A stretch of DNA of 64,000 bases from CAVRXT01 sp963725655 (GCA_963725655.1 CAVRYY010000002.1:744001-808000), one strand, 5' to 3'; positions 39,089-48,487 are shown, counted from the first letter of the stretch. Notes: generated by a model not told the origin, from the letters alone. Made by a program: numbers and translations.

Positions 39089-42081
39089 TTCAAACTCCCG
39101 CCCGCAGCCGCATCCGCAGTACCCGCTCCGGCCGCGGAGACGCCGTGGCCGTTCACCGCCGCTTGCGCCGCCTGCTGCAGCGCTCGCGCCAGGAATTTCG
39201 CGGTGTGCGACTGCGCGTTCCGCGCGACTTGTTCCGGCGTTCCCGCTGCGATCACTCGCCCGCCCGCGGCCCCGCCCTCCGGACCCATATCGATAATCCA
39301 ATCCGCCGATTTCATCACGTCCAGATTGTGCTCGATGATCAGCACCGAAGCGCCGGCGTCCAGCAGCTTGCGAAACGCATTCAGTAATTTCTGAATGTCG
39401 TCGAAGTGCAGTCCGGTCGTGGGTTCGTCAAATATGTAAAGGACTCCGGCATTCGCCTGCCGGGTAAGATGCGCTGCCAGTTTCAGCCGTTGTGCCTCGC
39501 CCCCCGAAAGCGTGGTCGCCGATTGCCCCAACCGCAGATAGCCCAGCCCCACTTCATCCAGCACTCGCAGCCGGGTGGCCACCTTCGGCACCGCCGCAAA
39601 AAATGCCTGCGCCTCGCGTACCGTTAGTTGCAGTACGTCGTGGATGGTTTTCCCGTGATATTTCACTTCCAGCAGGCTGCTCTTGTAGCGCGTGCCTCGG
39701 CATTCCTCGCAGATCAGTTCCACGTCCGCCAGGAACCGCATTTCCACCGTCACCGTGCCGTCGCCCTGGCACGCTTCGCAGCGCCCTCCCGGAATATTGA
39801 ACGAGAAATCTCCCGCCGTGTAATTCCGCTTTCTCGCCTCCGGCGTCGCCGCAAACACTTCGCGTATTGCATCGAACGCCTTCATGTACGTCGCCGGATT
39901 CGATCGCGGGGTTCGTCCGATCGGCGACTGGTCCACCATCTCCACTTCCAGTACCGAATTGTCGCCTTCCAGCCGGTCGCACACTTCCCGGTAATTCCCG
40001 CCGGTGCGCTTGGCCTGCAGCGCTTTGTACAGCACGTCGTACACCAGCGTCGATTTTCCCGACCCCGACACTCCGGTCACCACCACCATCATTCCCAGCG
40101 GCAGCATCAAATCCACGTTTTTCACATTGTGGCTGTGCGCCCCAAACACCCGCAAAAACTTCTTCTGCGGTTTGCGCCGTTGCGCCGGCACCGCGATCCG
40201 CATCTCGTTCCGCAAATACCGCGCCGTGAGCGACCGCGAATCCTTCAGCAATTCCTCTTGGGTTCCCGCGAAAATCACTTTTCCGCCGTGTTCGCCCGCC
40301 CCTGGTCCCAGGTCGACCACCATGTCCGCGGCCAGGATCGTGTCCGGGTCGTGCTCCACCACCACCAGCGTGTTTCCCAGGTCCCGCAGCGTCTTCAGGA
40401 TCTGGATCAGCCGATCGGTGTCCCGCGGATGCAGCCCGATGGACGGCTCATCCAGCACATACAGCGCGCCCACCAGGTGCGAACCCAGCGACGTCGCCAG
40501 TTGGATGCGCTGGGCCTCCCCGCCCGCCAGCGTCGACGTCAGCCGGTCCAGCGTCAAATAATCCAGCCCCACGTCGTCCAAAAATCGCAGCCGCTGCTCC
40601 ACTTCCTCCAGAATCTTGGCCGCGATCGCCGCCGCCGATGGGCTCAGCTTCACGCTGCGGAAAAATTCCCGCGCCTCGGTCACCGTGTACTGGCAAATTT
40701 CGGTGATCGATTTCCCGCCCAGCTTCACCGCTCGCGCATCCGCACGCAGCCGCGTCCCGCGGCAATCCGGGCACGTCGCATATCCCCGGTACCGGCTCAG
40801 AAACACCCGCACGTGCAGCTTGTATTTCTTTCTTTCCAGCCACGCGAAAAATCCGTTCACCCCGGGATACCCGCTGGCGGGTTCGCCTTCGATGATCGCG
40901 TCCTGCTGCGCCACCGTCAGCAGGCGGAACGGCACATCCATCGGGATGCCCCTGGCCCGCGCGAACTTTTTCAGCTCCAGCGCAATCTTCTGGTAGCGCG
41001 GCTTGGTCCACGGATCGATCGCGCCGTCCGCCAGCGATTTGCTCTTGTCCGCGATCACCCGGTCGATATCAAAATCGATGGTGTTGCCAAAGCCCTGGCA
41101 CCGCGGGCATGCCCCAAACGGATTGTTGAACGAAAACAGCCGCGGCTCCGGCTCCAGATGCACTCGTCCGCATTTCTTGCATTCGAACCGGTCGTTAAAC
41201 AGCATCCGTTCCGGCGCTTTTTCGCCTTCCCGCGCCGCAAACTCCACGATCGCCTCGCCGTGCCCCTCGCGGTAACAAATTTCGATCGAATCCCGCAGCC
41301 GCGATCGCACTTCCGGTTCCAGCGCCAGCCGATCCACCACTACAAACACCGGGCGGTCGAAATCCACATCCAGCAACGATTCCGGGGAAGAGAACTCGTA
41401 CACCTTGCCGCCCTGCAGCAGCCGCTGGAATCCGCGCTTCTGCAAACTGGCCAGCGCCGCTCGAATCGCCTCCTGCGTCGGGTGCGCCACTTTCTTCGGC
41501 CGCACCTCCGGCACCACTGGCGCCCCTGCCGCTAGCGCGGCATCGGCGCCGAATCGCAGTTCGTACGCCATGTAGAACCGTGTTCCAGCAGGATGCTGGA
41601 ACACCCGGTCGGCGATTTCGTCCACCGTATCCTTCTTGACCCCCGCGCCGCACTCCACGCAAAACGTTTCCCCCGCGCGCGCAAATAGCAGCCGCAGGTA
41701 ATCGTAGATTTCCGTAGCCGTCGCCACCGTCGACCGTGGATTGCGCGTGGTGTTTTTCTGGCGGATAGCGATTGCCGGCGCGATTCCGCTCACCTCATCC
41801 ACATCCGGCTTTTCGATCCGCTCCAAAAATTGCCGCGCGTACGCCGACAGCGACTCGATATATCTCCGTTGCCCCTCGGCATAGATGGTGTCGAACGCCA
41901 GGCTCGATTTCCCCGATCCAGACACCCCGGTAATCACCGTAATCGCGTTGTGCGGTATCTCCAGGTCGATATTCTTCAGATTGTGTTGCCGCGCCCCGCG
42001 GATCCGGATCATCTCTACATCGTCGCTGTCCAGCGCCAGCTGCGCAGCGATCGCGTCCACCGAGTCCACCTCCACCGCCAC
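39085..42081 (-). CDS. uvrA: excinuclease ABC subunit A (UvrA)
   Basis: The roughly 998-residue protein has two ABC ATPase modules: Walker A TVITGVSGSGKSSLAFDTIY and VVVTGVSGSGKSTLVYDVLY; signature motifs TSTLAGGEAQRIQLATSLGS and ATTLSGGEAQRLKLAAHLTR; Walker B YVLDEPSIGLHPRD and YIFDEPTTGLHFDD. Zinc-binding CxxC pairs are present (FECKKCGRVH, FGACPRCQGF, ATCPDCRGTR, GRCEACQGDG, ICEECRGTRY). It recognises DNA damage and loads UvrB. The annotated GTG 42081 gives extra N-terminal residues before the conserved MIRIRGARQHNLKNIDLEIP. The open frame continues upstream without a clear start, so the exact N-terminus is uncertain. Confidence 0.95.
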   Translation of the reverse strand: MAVEVDSVDAIAAQLALDSDDVEMIRIRGARQHNLKNIDLEIPHNAITVITGVSGSGKSSLAFDTIYAEGQRRYIESLSAYARQFLERIEKPDVDEVSGIAPAIAIRQKNTTRNPRSTVATATEIYDYLRLLFARAGETFCVECGAGVKKDTVDEIADRVFQHPAGTRFYMAYELRFGADAALAAGAPVVPEVRPKKVAHPTQEAIRAALASLQKRGFQRLLQGGKVYEFSSPESLLDVDFDRPVFVVVDRLALEPEVRSRLRDSIEICYREGHGEAIVEFAAREGEKAPERMLFNDRFECKKCGRVHLEPEPRLFSFNNPFGACPRCQGFGNTIDFDIDRVIADKSKSLADGAIDPWTKPRYQKIALELKKFARARGIPMDVPFRLLTVAQQDAIIEGEPASGYPGVNGFFAWLERKKYKLHVRVFLSRYRGYATCPDCRGTRLRADARAVKLGGKSITEICQYTVTEAREFFRSVKLSPSAAAIAAKILEEVEQRLRFLDDVGLDYLTLDRLTSTLAGGEAQRIQLATSLGSHLVGALYVLDEPSIGLHPRDTDRLIQILKTLRDLGNTLVVVEHDPDTILAADMVVDLGPGAGEHGGKVIFAGTQEELLKDSRSLTARYLRNEMRIAVPAQRRKPQKKFLRVFGAHSHNVKNVDLMLPLGMMVVVTGVSGSGKSTLVYDVLYKALQAKRTGGNYREVCDRLEGDNSVLEVEMVDQSPIGRTPRSNPATYMKAFDAIREVFAATPEARKRNYTAGDFSFNIPGGRCEACQGDGTVTVEMRFLADVELICEECRGTRYKSSLLEVKYHGKTIHDVLQLTVREAQAFFAAVPKVATRLRVLDEVGLGYLRLGQSATTLSGGEAQRLKLAAHLTRQANAGVLYIFDEPTTGLHFDDIQKLLNAFRKLLDAGASVLIIEHNLDVMKSADWIIDMGPEGGAAGGRVIAAGTPEQVARNAQSHTAKFLARALQQAAQAAVNGHGVSAAGAGTADAAAGGSLK

Positions 42082-42601
42082 TCCGCCATCGCCTTCGGCG
42101 CTGACGCCGGACCCGGTTGCCGCCTTTCGCGCCGCCTCGCGGCCGCCTCGGCCCGCGCCGATTCCAGCCGAGCCATAATTCCAGACACACCGCCAGCTTC
42201 GCCGCCGGCGTTCCCGCTAATCGAGCCGCTCGCTACGCGCCCGCCCGGAACGGAAACCTCCGCCGTCGCGCCCGTCTTCGCCACAGCCGCCGCGTTCGCG
42301 GCGCCCGCCGCTTCCGAGCTGCCGGTCGCTTCGCGCCCGCCAGGCACACCCCGCCCACCTCGTCCAGCGGGCGCAGACTTGGTAGGCGCTTTACCTGTAG
42401 TCTTCAGTGTCATGTCCGAAACCATCAATTATACGTCTCTACAAAATTCAGAGCAAACCCGCCTTCGCCAGCGATCCGGGCTCAATTAGATTCCAAATCT
42501 ACAGATCCGGCTCAGTATTTGTACCGTCTCTCCACAGGAATGATCCCTTTTTTCCTTCTCCACATGCTGCTACGTTCGCCCTGAAAAGGAGGGCTACCAA
42601 A

Positions 42602-43288
42602 ATGCCCGAAGCAATCACACCATCGGCCGCCCAATCTCTAGGATGCTCCGTAGAAATCACCAAACTGAATCCCGCTCACTCTCGCAGATGTGCCATCTGC
42701 CGTCACCCCGATCGTCTGTTCATCGAACTCGAATTCCTCGAATGGGGACATCCTGCGCTGATTGCCCATGAGTACAACTTGTCCGACCGCCACACCGTCT
42801 ACCGCCACGCACACGCCGCCGGTCTGTTCGTACGCAGGCGCCGCAACCTTGTGTGCATCTGCGAAGGCATCCTCGAGAAGGCCGAGCGCAAGCAAATCAC
42901 CAGCCGCGACCTCACCTTCGCCTTCAACTACATCGAGCGTTCCGTTCGAAGCGAGCTGGCAGGCAGCGCCACCGAACTCGACCGCACCGTTACCAGGTCC
43001 GCCGACCGGCCCTTGCCTCAGCCCACCGTCGCCGAAGACCCGGCTCCAGCCGCCCCAGAACAGGCTACCGGAAACCCGGATTCGGAACCGGCGAGCCGTC
43101 TTGATACCCCCGCCGATCCTGCTGATTCTAAAGGGCAAGAATTGTCTGAATCGCGACAAAACGGCGAAAATAACGGTCCGTCCGACACCCCAAAAACCCG
43201 CACCGCCGAGGCCTTTGCCCGCCTCCGCAAGACCGTCACCAACGAAATCGCTAAACAGCACGCCCTCCAGCGACTAGGACCACACTAA
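42602..43288 (+). CDS. hypothetical protein with a Cys/His motif and HTH-like segment
   Basis: The 228-residue protein starts at ATG 42602, supported by a strong AAAGGAGGG about 9 bp upstream. Residues about 28-75 contain RRCAICRHPDRLFIELEFLE and ALIAHEYNLSDRHTVYRHAH, i.e. C-x2-C-x-H then a helix-turn-helix-like stretch, reminiscent of small terminase or transposase N-termini. The C-terminal half is acidic, Pro/Ser-rich and probably disordered, ending with a basic helix. Similar proteins are common in acidobacteria. DNA binding is inferred only. Confidence 0.6.
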   Translation: MPEAITPSAAQSLGCSVEITKLNPAHSRRCAICRHPDRLFIELEFLEWGHPALIAHEYNLSDRHTVYRHAHAAGLFVRRRRNLVCICEGILEKAERKQITSRDLTFAFNYIERSVRSELAGSATELDRTVTRSADRPLPQPTVAEDPAPAAPEQATGNPDSEPASRLDTPADPADSKGQELSESRQNGENNGPSDTPKTRTAEAFARLRKTVTNEIAKQHALQRLGPH

Positions 43289-43493
43289 GACTGGATGGTT
43301 TTGCCGACACTTTAGCGATTTCCCAGCTCCAATTTTGCCGCTCTGGGGAGCGTGGGCGGAGGTCCGTCTTTCAAGGATCGAGCTCTGTATAAGTATCTCT
43401 CGCGATTTCTCTCGGCCGCCGCGCGGGGCGGCGCCGCGCGTGCGCTTCACCTTGTCGCGTGGCCGTGCTAGCTTGTGTCGCGGAGCAAATCTT

Positions 43494-44675
43494 ATGGCTG
43501 CCTTCGAACGCATCATTTGGATCGTCCTGGACTCGGTGGGCATCGGCGAACTGCCCGACGCCGCCGACTACGGCGACCTCGGCCGCGACACCCTCGGCCA
43601 CATCGCCCGGTCGCGTCCTCTACATCTGCCCAATCTGGTGCGCCTCGGGCTCGCGAACATAAAACCGCTGGCGCATCTCGCTGCGGTTGCCGCCCCTGCC
43701 GGAAGTTTTGGCAAAGCAGCCACCGTCTCGCCGGGCAAGGACACCACCACCGGGCACTGGGAGATGGCCGGCATCTGGCTCGAGCATGCCTTCCCGGTTT
43801 ATCCCCATGGCTTTCCCGCCGACCTGATCGCGAAATTCGAACGCGCCATCGGCACCCGGGTGATCGGGAATATTCCCGCGTCCGGAACCGAAATCCTGAA
43901 AGACCTCGGCGCCGAGCATCTGAAAACGAAATTTCCGATCGTATATACCTCCGGCGACAGTGTTTTTCAGATTGCCGCGCACGAAGAAATTATTCCGGTG
44001 CCCGAACTCTATCGCATGTGCGAGATCGCCCGCGCCATGCTCGAACCGCCGAACCGCGTCGGCCGCGTGATCGCCCGGCCATTCGTCGGCACCCCCGGGA
44101 ATTTTCGCCGCACCGAACGGCGCCACGACTACGCCGTGCCGCCGCCGCGTCCCATGCTGATGGATGTGCTCGCCGAGCGCGGCATATCGGTTCTCGGCGT
44201 CGGCAAGATCCACGACATCTACAACGGGCGCGGCGTCGATAACTACGTGACCACAAAAAATAATGCCGACGGCGTTGCCAAAATTTCCGAAGCGCTCGCT
44301 CGACAGCCCGCCGGCCTGATCTTCGCTAACTTGGTCGATTTCGACATGCTCTACGGGCATCGCAAGGACCTCGAGGGTTTTGCGAAATCGCTGGAGGAAT
44401 TTGATCTGTTGTTAGGGCCACTGCTGGACGCGCTGCAGCCTTCTGATCTGCTGATACTCACCGCGGACCATGGTTGCGATCCCGATCCGGTAAACCCCAC
44501 CACCGATCACTCCCGCGAATATGTTCCCATCGTCGCCTACACTCCTTCCGTGAGCCCCGGCGCGAATCTCGGCACGCGCTCGACCCTCGCGGACATCGGG
44601 CAAACCGTAGCTGAGAATTTCGGCGGAAAAATTCCCCACGGCCAAAGCTTTGCAGATTTGATCTCGAAGAGGTGA
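43494..44675 (+). CDS. deoB: phosphopentomutase
   Basis: From ATG 43494 (GGAG 8 bp upstream) the 393-residue enzyme has the alkaline phosphatase-type metal sites: IVLDSVGIGELPDAADYGD, GKDTTTGHWEMAG (phosphorylated Thr), NLVDFDMLYGHRKD and LILTADHGCDPDPVNPTTDH. It interconverts (deoxy)ribose 1-phosphate and 5-phosphate. It would supply deoxyribose 5-phosphate to the DeoC encoded at 10841. The upstream in-frame extension to 43335 is not conserved. DinB-like gene 3 bp downstream. Confidence 0.93.
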   Translation: MAAFERIIWIVLDSVGIGELPDAADYGDLGRDTLGHIARSRPLHLPNLVRLGLANIKPLAHLAAVAAPAGSFGKAATVSPGKDTTTGHWEMAGIWLEHAFPVYPHGFPADLIAKFERAIGTRVIGNIPASGTEILKDLGAEHLKTKFPIVYTSGDSVFQIAAHEEIIPVPELYRMCEIARAMLEPPNRVGRVIARPFVGTPGNFRRTERRHDYAVPPPRPMLMDVLAERGISVLGVGKIHDIYNGRGVDNYVTTKNNADGVAKISEALARQPAGLIFANLVDFDMLYGHRKDLEGFAKSLEEFDLLLGPLLDALQPSDLLILTADHGCDPDPVNPTTDHSREYVPIVAYTPSVSPGANLGTRSTLADIGQTVAENFGGKIPHGQSFADLISKR

Positions 44676-44678
44676 GGT

Positions 44679-45197
44679 ATGCGCATGATGGGACGACCCC
44701 AGGAATCGGAAGCGGCAAAATACTATTTCACCTACATCGATCGTGTGGTCGGCGATGATGTAGTTGCCACCATCGAAAGCCAACTGGACGCTTCCTCGGC
44801 GCTTTACTCGGGCATCTCGGAAGAGAAATCACTCCACCGCTACGCCCCGGAGAAGTGGAGCATCCGCCAGGTATTGAACCACGTCAGCGATACGGAGAGA
44901 GCATTTGCGTTTCGCGCGTTGTGGTTTGCGCGCGGATTCGAAGCGCCTCTGCCCGGCTACGACCAGAACATTGCCGCCGCCGGCGCGCAGGCCGAAGCGA
45001 TTCCGTGGACCGCCCACGTCGAGGAGTTCCGGCGAGTGCGCCTCTCCACCATCTCACTGTTTCAGAACATGCCGGATGAGGCTTGGGCGCGGAACGGAAT
45101 AGCCAGCGACAATCGCGTCAGCGTGCGGGCCGTAGCCTACATAATCGCCGGCCACGTGGACCATCACAACGCGATCCTCCGCGAGCGCTATTTATAG
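44679..45197 (+). CDS. DinB-like/YfiT superfamily protein
   Basis: The 172-residue four-helix protein has putative metal-ligand histidines in VLNHVSDTERAFAFRALWFA and IIAGHVDHHNAILRERYL. GAGGTGAGGT directly precedes the ATG. DinB_2 proteins include metal-dependent thiol transferases (bacillithiol- or mycothiol-linked) and hydrolases; the substrate is unknown. It starts 3 bp after deoB and is probably co-transcribed. Confidence 0.85.
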   Translation: MRMMGRPQESEAAKYYFTYIDRVVGDDVVATIESQLDASSALYSGISEEKSLHRYAPEKWSIRQVLNHVSDTERAFAFRALWFARGFEAPLPGYDQNIAAAGAQAEAIPWTAHVEEFRRVRLSTISLFQNMPDEAWARNGIASDNRVSVRAVAYIIAGHVDHHNAILRERYL

Positions 45198-45253
45198 GAA
45201 TGCGTGTGCCGTTGCGTTGAATGGTCCTCTCGCCGTTCCGCTGAAGTGGATCC

Positions 45254-46288
45254 TTAGTTTCCGGAACTCGAGCCGGCAGGTTTCGGCGCGTAATACCCGC
45301 TGCGGGTGCGCACCGTCAGCTTCCCGGAATTTCGAGGCGGCACCACTTGTACCTGCACATTGCGGAATGAGCCATCTTGCGCCACGTTGGTGGGGTTGTA
45401 GCCCAGCGTGTATTGATTGCGGATCTCATGCGCGATCTGCGCGCAGATCTCGTTCAATTCGGTCAGGCTGTTCGGAAAATAAGCCGCGCCCCCAGTGGCA
45501 TCGGCAAGCGTCTTCAAATTTCGCTTCGCCGCTTTCATTCGCACCCGGTCGTTCTTCCGATCTTCGTCGCCGTATACGCCGATCGCATAGATCGCCGCGC
45601 TGGATTGTTGCGCCGCGTGCAGCGCGTATTCGAAAGTCTTGGTGCTGTCCTGGTCTTCGCCGTCGGTGATCACCAAGAGCACCTTCTTGTCCTTGTGCCC
45701 TTTTTTCAGATGGTCCAGCGAACCGACCAGCGCGTCATAGAAAGCGGTGCCGCCGCGCGAGTCGATGCGTTCGAGGGCCTGCTTCAGATCTTTGGGGTCA
45801 CTGGTGAAGTCTTTGTCCAAGTCCAGGTAGAAGTCGTCGTTGAAATTGACGACGAACACTTCGTCCTGGGGATTGCTGCTTTCCACCAGGCGCAGCGCCG
45901 CGGCGTTCACCTGGCCGCGCTTTTCGCGCATGCTGCCGCTGTTGTCGATCACCAGGCCCACCGTCACCGGAGTATCTTCCTGATGGAAAACGGTGAGGCG
46001 CTGCTCCACTTTGTCTTCGAACACCCGGAAGTTGTCGCGATTCAGGCCGGAGACAAAGTTTCCGTCCTTGCCCACTACCGTTGCACGCAGCACCACCAGG
46101 TCGACTTCGGAACGAATGCGGTTGTTGGAAGGCGCGTTCGATTGTCCCGGCGGCGGAGGAAGATTCGGCGTTGTTCCCGGGATGGGGGGCGCAGCAGGTG
46201 GATTCTGCGAAAAGAGCGGCGCCGCGCCAAGGACAACACAGATGGCCAATACCGGCAGTCCCGCGCATAACTCCCAACGGTTCTTAAT
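45254..46288 (-). CDS. VWFA-related acidobacterial protein (exported), second of a pair
   Basis: The 344-residue product has a signal peptide (LCAGLPVLAICVVLGAAPLF), a Pro-rich linker, a beta-rich N-domain (VDLVVLRATVVGKDGNFVSG, FRVFEDKVEQRLTVF) and a VWA domain with the MIDAS motif VIDNSGSMREKRG and DGEDQDSTKTFE. It ends TRSGYYAPKPAG. The start is a problem: the best signal peptide begins at an ATT (46288) overlapping the TAA of the upstream gene. TTG 46249 is the first canonical start but lacks the positively charged n-region. Function is unknown; adhesion or envelope interactions are typical of VWA domains. Confidence 0.78.
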   Translation of the reverse strand: MKNRWELCAGLPVLAICVVLGAAPLFSQNPPAAPPIPGTTPNLPPPPGQSNAPSNNRIRSEVDLVVLRATVVGKDGNFVSGLNRDNFRVFEDKVEQRLTVFHQEDTPVTVGLVIDNSGSMREKRGQVNAAALRLVESSNPQDEVFVVNFNDDFYLDLDKDFTSDPKDLKQALERIDSRGGTAFYDALVGSLDHLKKGHKDKKVLLVITDGEDQDSTKTFEYALHAAQQSSAAIYAIGVYGDEDRKNDRVRMKAAKRNLKTLADATGGAAYFPNSLTELNEICAQIAHEIRNQYTLGYNPTNVAQDGSFRNVQVQVVPPRNSGKLTVRTRSGYYAPKPAGSSSGN

Positions 46289-47342
46289 GGCCCGGAGCCA
46301 GGTAGCCGGTCTTGGAGTACACGGTGAGCGGCGGCAAGCCCTTCGGCGGGCGGAGCCGGATTCGGATTTTGCGCCACTTGCCGTTGTGCGCGTGATTGCT
46401 CGGTCGGTATCCCAAAACATATTGGTTGCGAAGCTCCATGCTGATTTTTGTGGCCGTATCCGGCAGCTCATCCAGCTTATTTACCCGGAAAACGCGCCCG
46501 CCGGTCATCGCCGTAATGTCGTTCAGCAGATCGGGTCCGCTGCATTCCTCGGGCGTGGGGCAATAGCCGGGCTGCTCGAAAATCCCAATGGCGTAGAGTT
46601 GAATGTCCGCTTCTTTCAAATAACCGCGAACGTCCGACTCCGAGTACCTGCTGTGATTATCACCCCCATCCGAGATGATGAGAAGTGCGCGTTTGGGGTT
46701 GTGTGCTGTTTTCATTTGGCTGAGGCCCAGGTAGATTCCATCGAGCAGCGCGGTTCGTCCTCGCGCCGCGGTGAACATCAGCCGCTCCTGCAATTCCTCC
46801 ACGCTGTCGGTAAATCCGCTGCTCAGTTGCGCGCGGTCGTTGAAACTGATCAGGAAGAATTCGTCCTTGGGATTGGCGGTCTTGAAAAATTGCACCGCGG
46901 CCAGCCGCGACTTCTCGAACTTATTGGCCATGCTGCCGCTCATGTCGAAAATCATCCCGATCGAAACCGGCACGTCTTCGCTCGAGAAATGCACCACTTC
47001 CTGTTCGGTGTTGTCTTCGAAGATTTGAAAGTTGTGCTGATCCAGTCCGGTTACCAGGCGGCCGTATGGGTCGGTGACCGTGGCGTTCACCAGCACCATT
47101 TGCACTTCCTGCGTGACTGGCTTGCCTTTCAGGGTTTTCTCGACCGGGGCTTGTACCGGCGCTGTCGCCGGTGCGGCGGGCGGTGCGTCTTGCGCCAAGG
47201 ATAAGAGGGAGGGAAGAGCAACCACGCACAAGCACACCGGCAGCAAAATCATCAGCCACATCTTTGCGGGCTGCGTGGTGTCCCTCTTCAACAGCGCACT
47301 CCCGGAAACCCGAAGAGCGAAGGCCGACCTACTTCGGGGCAT
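46284..47342 (-). CDS. VWFA-related acidobacterial protein (exported), first of a pair
   Basis: The 352-residue product has an extended signal peptide (membrane stretch MWLMILLPVCLCVVALPSLL, from residue 28), a linker, an N-terminal beta domain (VQMVLVNATVTDPYGRLVTG, FQIFEDNTEQEVVHF) and a VWA domain with MIDAS IFDMSGSMANKFEK and LLIISDGGDNHSRYSE. It ends VYSKTGYLAPGH. The two VWA genes are paralogous and overlap by a few bases. A start at the Met within the signal (residue 28) is possible. Probably an envelope protein. Confidence 0.85.
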   Translation of the reverse strand: MPRSRSAFALRVSGSALLKRDTTQPAKMWLMILLPVCLCVVALPSLLSLAQDAPPAAPATAPVQAPVEKTLKGKPVTQEVQMVLVNATVTDPYGRLVTGLDQHNFQIFEDNTEQEVVHFSSEDVPVSIGMIFDMSGSMANKFEKSRLAAVQFFKTANPKDEFFLISFNDRAQLSSGFTDSVEELQERLMFTAARGRTALLDGIYLGLSQMKTAHNPKRALLIISDGGDNHSRYSESDVRGYLKEADIQLYAIGIFEQPGYCPTPEECSGPDLLNDITAMTGGRVFRVNKLDELPDTATKISMELRNQYVLGYRPSNHAHNGKWRKIRIRLRPPKGLPPLTVYSKTGYLAPGH

Positions 47343-47360
47343 GGCAACTAAGCTACCGGG

Positions 47361-47388
47361 ATTGTATCACTCCGGAAACTTCTAGCAA
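47361..47388 (-). promoter_or_regulatory. promoter-like sequence for the VWA gene pair
   Basis: On the minus strand TTGCTA (47388-47383), 16 bp, then TACAAT (47366-47361), lie 18 bp upstream of the ATG at 47342. The -10 matches five of six consensus bases. Confidence 0.42.
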
Positions 47389-47592
47389 TATGCTGGTGCG
47401 GTGCGGCTCGTGAATATGTTGTCTCCGGTTTGTCCCGAGATTGTAAACGGGCTGGCGCTTCACCGCCTTGACGACCCGGGCGGCGATTTCATCCACAGAA
47501 ATCCAAGGTTGCCACCGCTACCGGCTCGGTGTTACGTTCGCGTCGTAAGGCGGAAAGTTGCGCCATGCGGCTCGGGATTTCCCGGCCGTTTT

Positions 47593-47620
47593 TTGTGCGG
47601 CGTCATTTTAAGCTTATAGC
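47593..47620 (+). promoter_or_regulatory. weak promoter-like sequence for kdsB
   Basis: TTGTGC (47593-47598), 16 bp, then TATAGC (47615-47620), just before AAGGA (47625-47629) and the GTG start at 47636. The leader would be very short. The rest of the 293-bp divergent gap shows no gene. Confidence 0.28.
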
Positions 47621-47635
47621 TGTAAAGGATTTAGA

Positions 47636-48400
47636 GTGAATTCAACCCAGCAACCTGCCGTTCTCGCGGTCATACCCGCCCGCTACGCCTCCTCGCGATT
47701 CCCGGGCAAGGCGCTCACCCCGATTGCCGGCAAGCCGATGGTGCAGCACGTGTTCGAGCGGGTGAGGCAAGCGCAGCGGATTACTCGCACCCTGGTGGCT
47801 ACTGACGACGATCGGATCGTGCAGGCGGTGAAGGGCTTCGGAGGCGAAGCGATTTTGACTCGTTCGCAGCATCGCAGCGGAACCGAACGAGTGGCGGAAG
47901 TCGCCGCGCATACCGACGCGGTGATTTATGTGAACGTGCAGGGCGACGAGCCGCTCATCGATCCCGCAGCGATCGACGCGCTGGTGGATGCGATGCTGGA
48001 AGACGAGTCCATTCACATTGCCACCCCGTGCGTGGCGATCCGCGAGCCGGGCGAGATCATGGATCCCAACGTGGTGAAGGTGGTGCGCAATTTCGATGGC
48101 CGCGCGCTTTATTTTTCGCGCGCCCCGATTCCGTGGGTTCGCGACGCCAAAGAGCCGGTGGCGGCGCTGCACTGGAAACATATCGGGTTGTACGCGTTTC
48201 GGCGCGATGCTTTGCTCGATTTTCCCACGTTGCCGCCGGGTGAGCTCGAGCATCTCGAGCAGCTCGAACAATTGCGCTGGCTGGAGAATGGATTCGAGAT
48301 TCAGGTGGTGGAAACCGAGTACGACGCGGTCAGCGTGGACGTTCCAGGGGACGTGACCAGGGTCGAGAAAATTTTGGGATCGCAAAAAGCGCCGGAATAA
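47636..48400 (+). CDS. kdsB: 3-deoxy-manno-octulosonate cytidylyltransferase (CMP-Kdo synthetase)
   Basis: The 254-residue enzyme contains VIPARYASSRFPGKALTPIA (nucleotide-binding), LVATDDDRIVQAVKGFGGEA, VNVQGDEPLIDPAAIDALVD and VDVPGDVTRVEKIL. It activates Kdo with CTP for lipid A-core assembly. GTG 47636 has AAGGA 6 bp upstream. It heads the cluster kdsB-pyrG-kdsA-kdsD-kdsC, which makes both Kdo and the CTP needed to activate it. Confidence 0.94.
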   Translation: MNSTQQPAVLAVIPARYASSRFPGKALTPIAGKPMVQHVFERVRQAQRITRTLVATDDDRIVQAVKGFGGEAILTRSQHRSGTERVAEVAAHTDAVIYVNVQGDEPLIDPAAIDALVDAMLEDESIHIATPCVAIREPGEIMDPNVVKVVRNFDGRALYFSRAPIPWVRDAKEPVAALHWKHIGLYAFRRDALLDFPTLPPGELEHLEQLEQLRWLENGFEIQVVETEYDAVSVDVPGDVTRVEKILGSQKAPE

Positions 48401-48487
48401 ATCAGCGCTCGCTTGCACTCGCGCGGACCATCACACGCTTCCGTTCGTGCTCCTGAATTGTCCGATTGTGGACATCGAAAACTTGAT

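Noticed and set aside
39628..41535. 635-codon plus-strand open frame
   Set aside because: Antisense of uvrA, rich in Arg/His/Gln as expected of a shadow frame.
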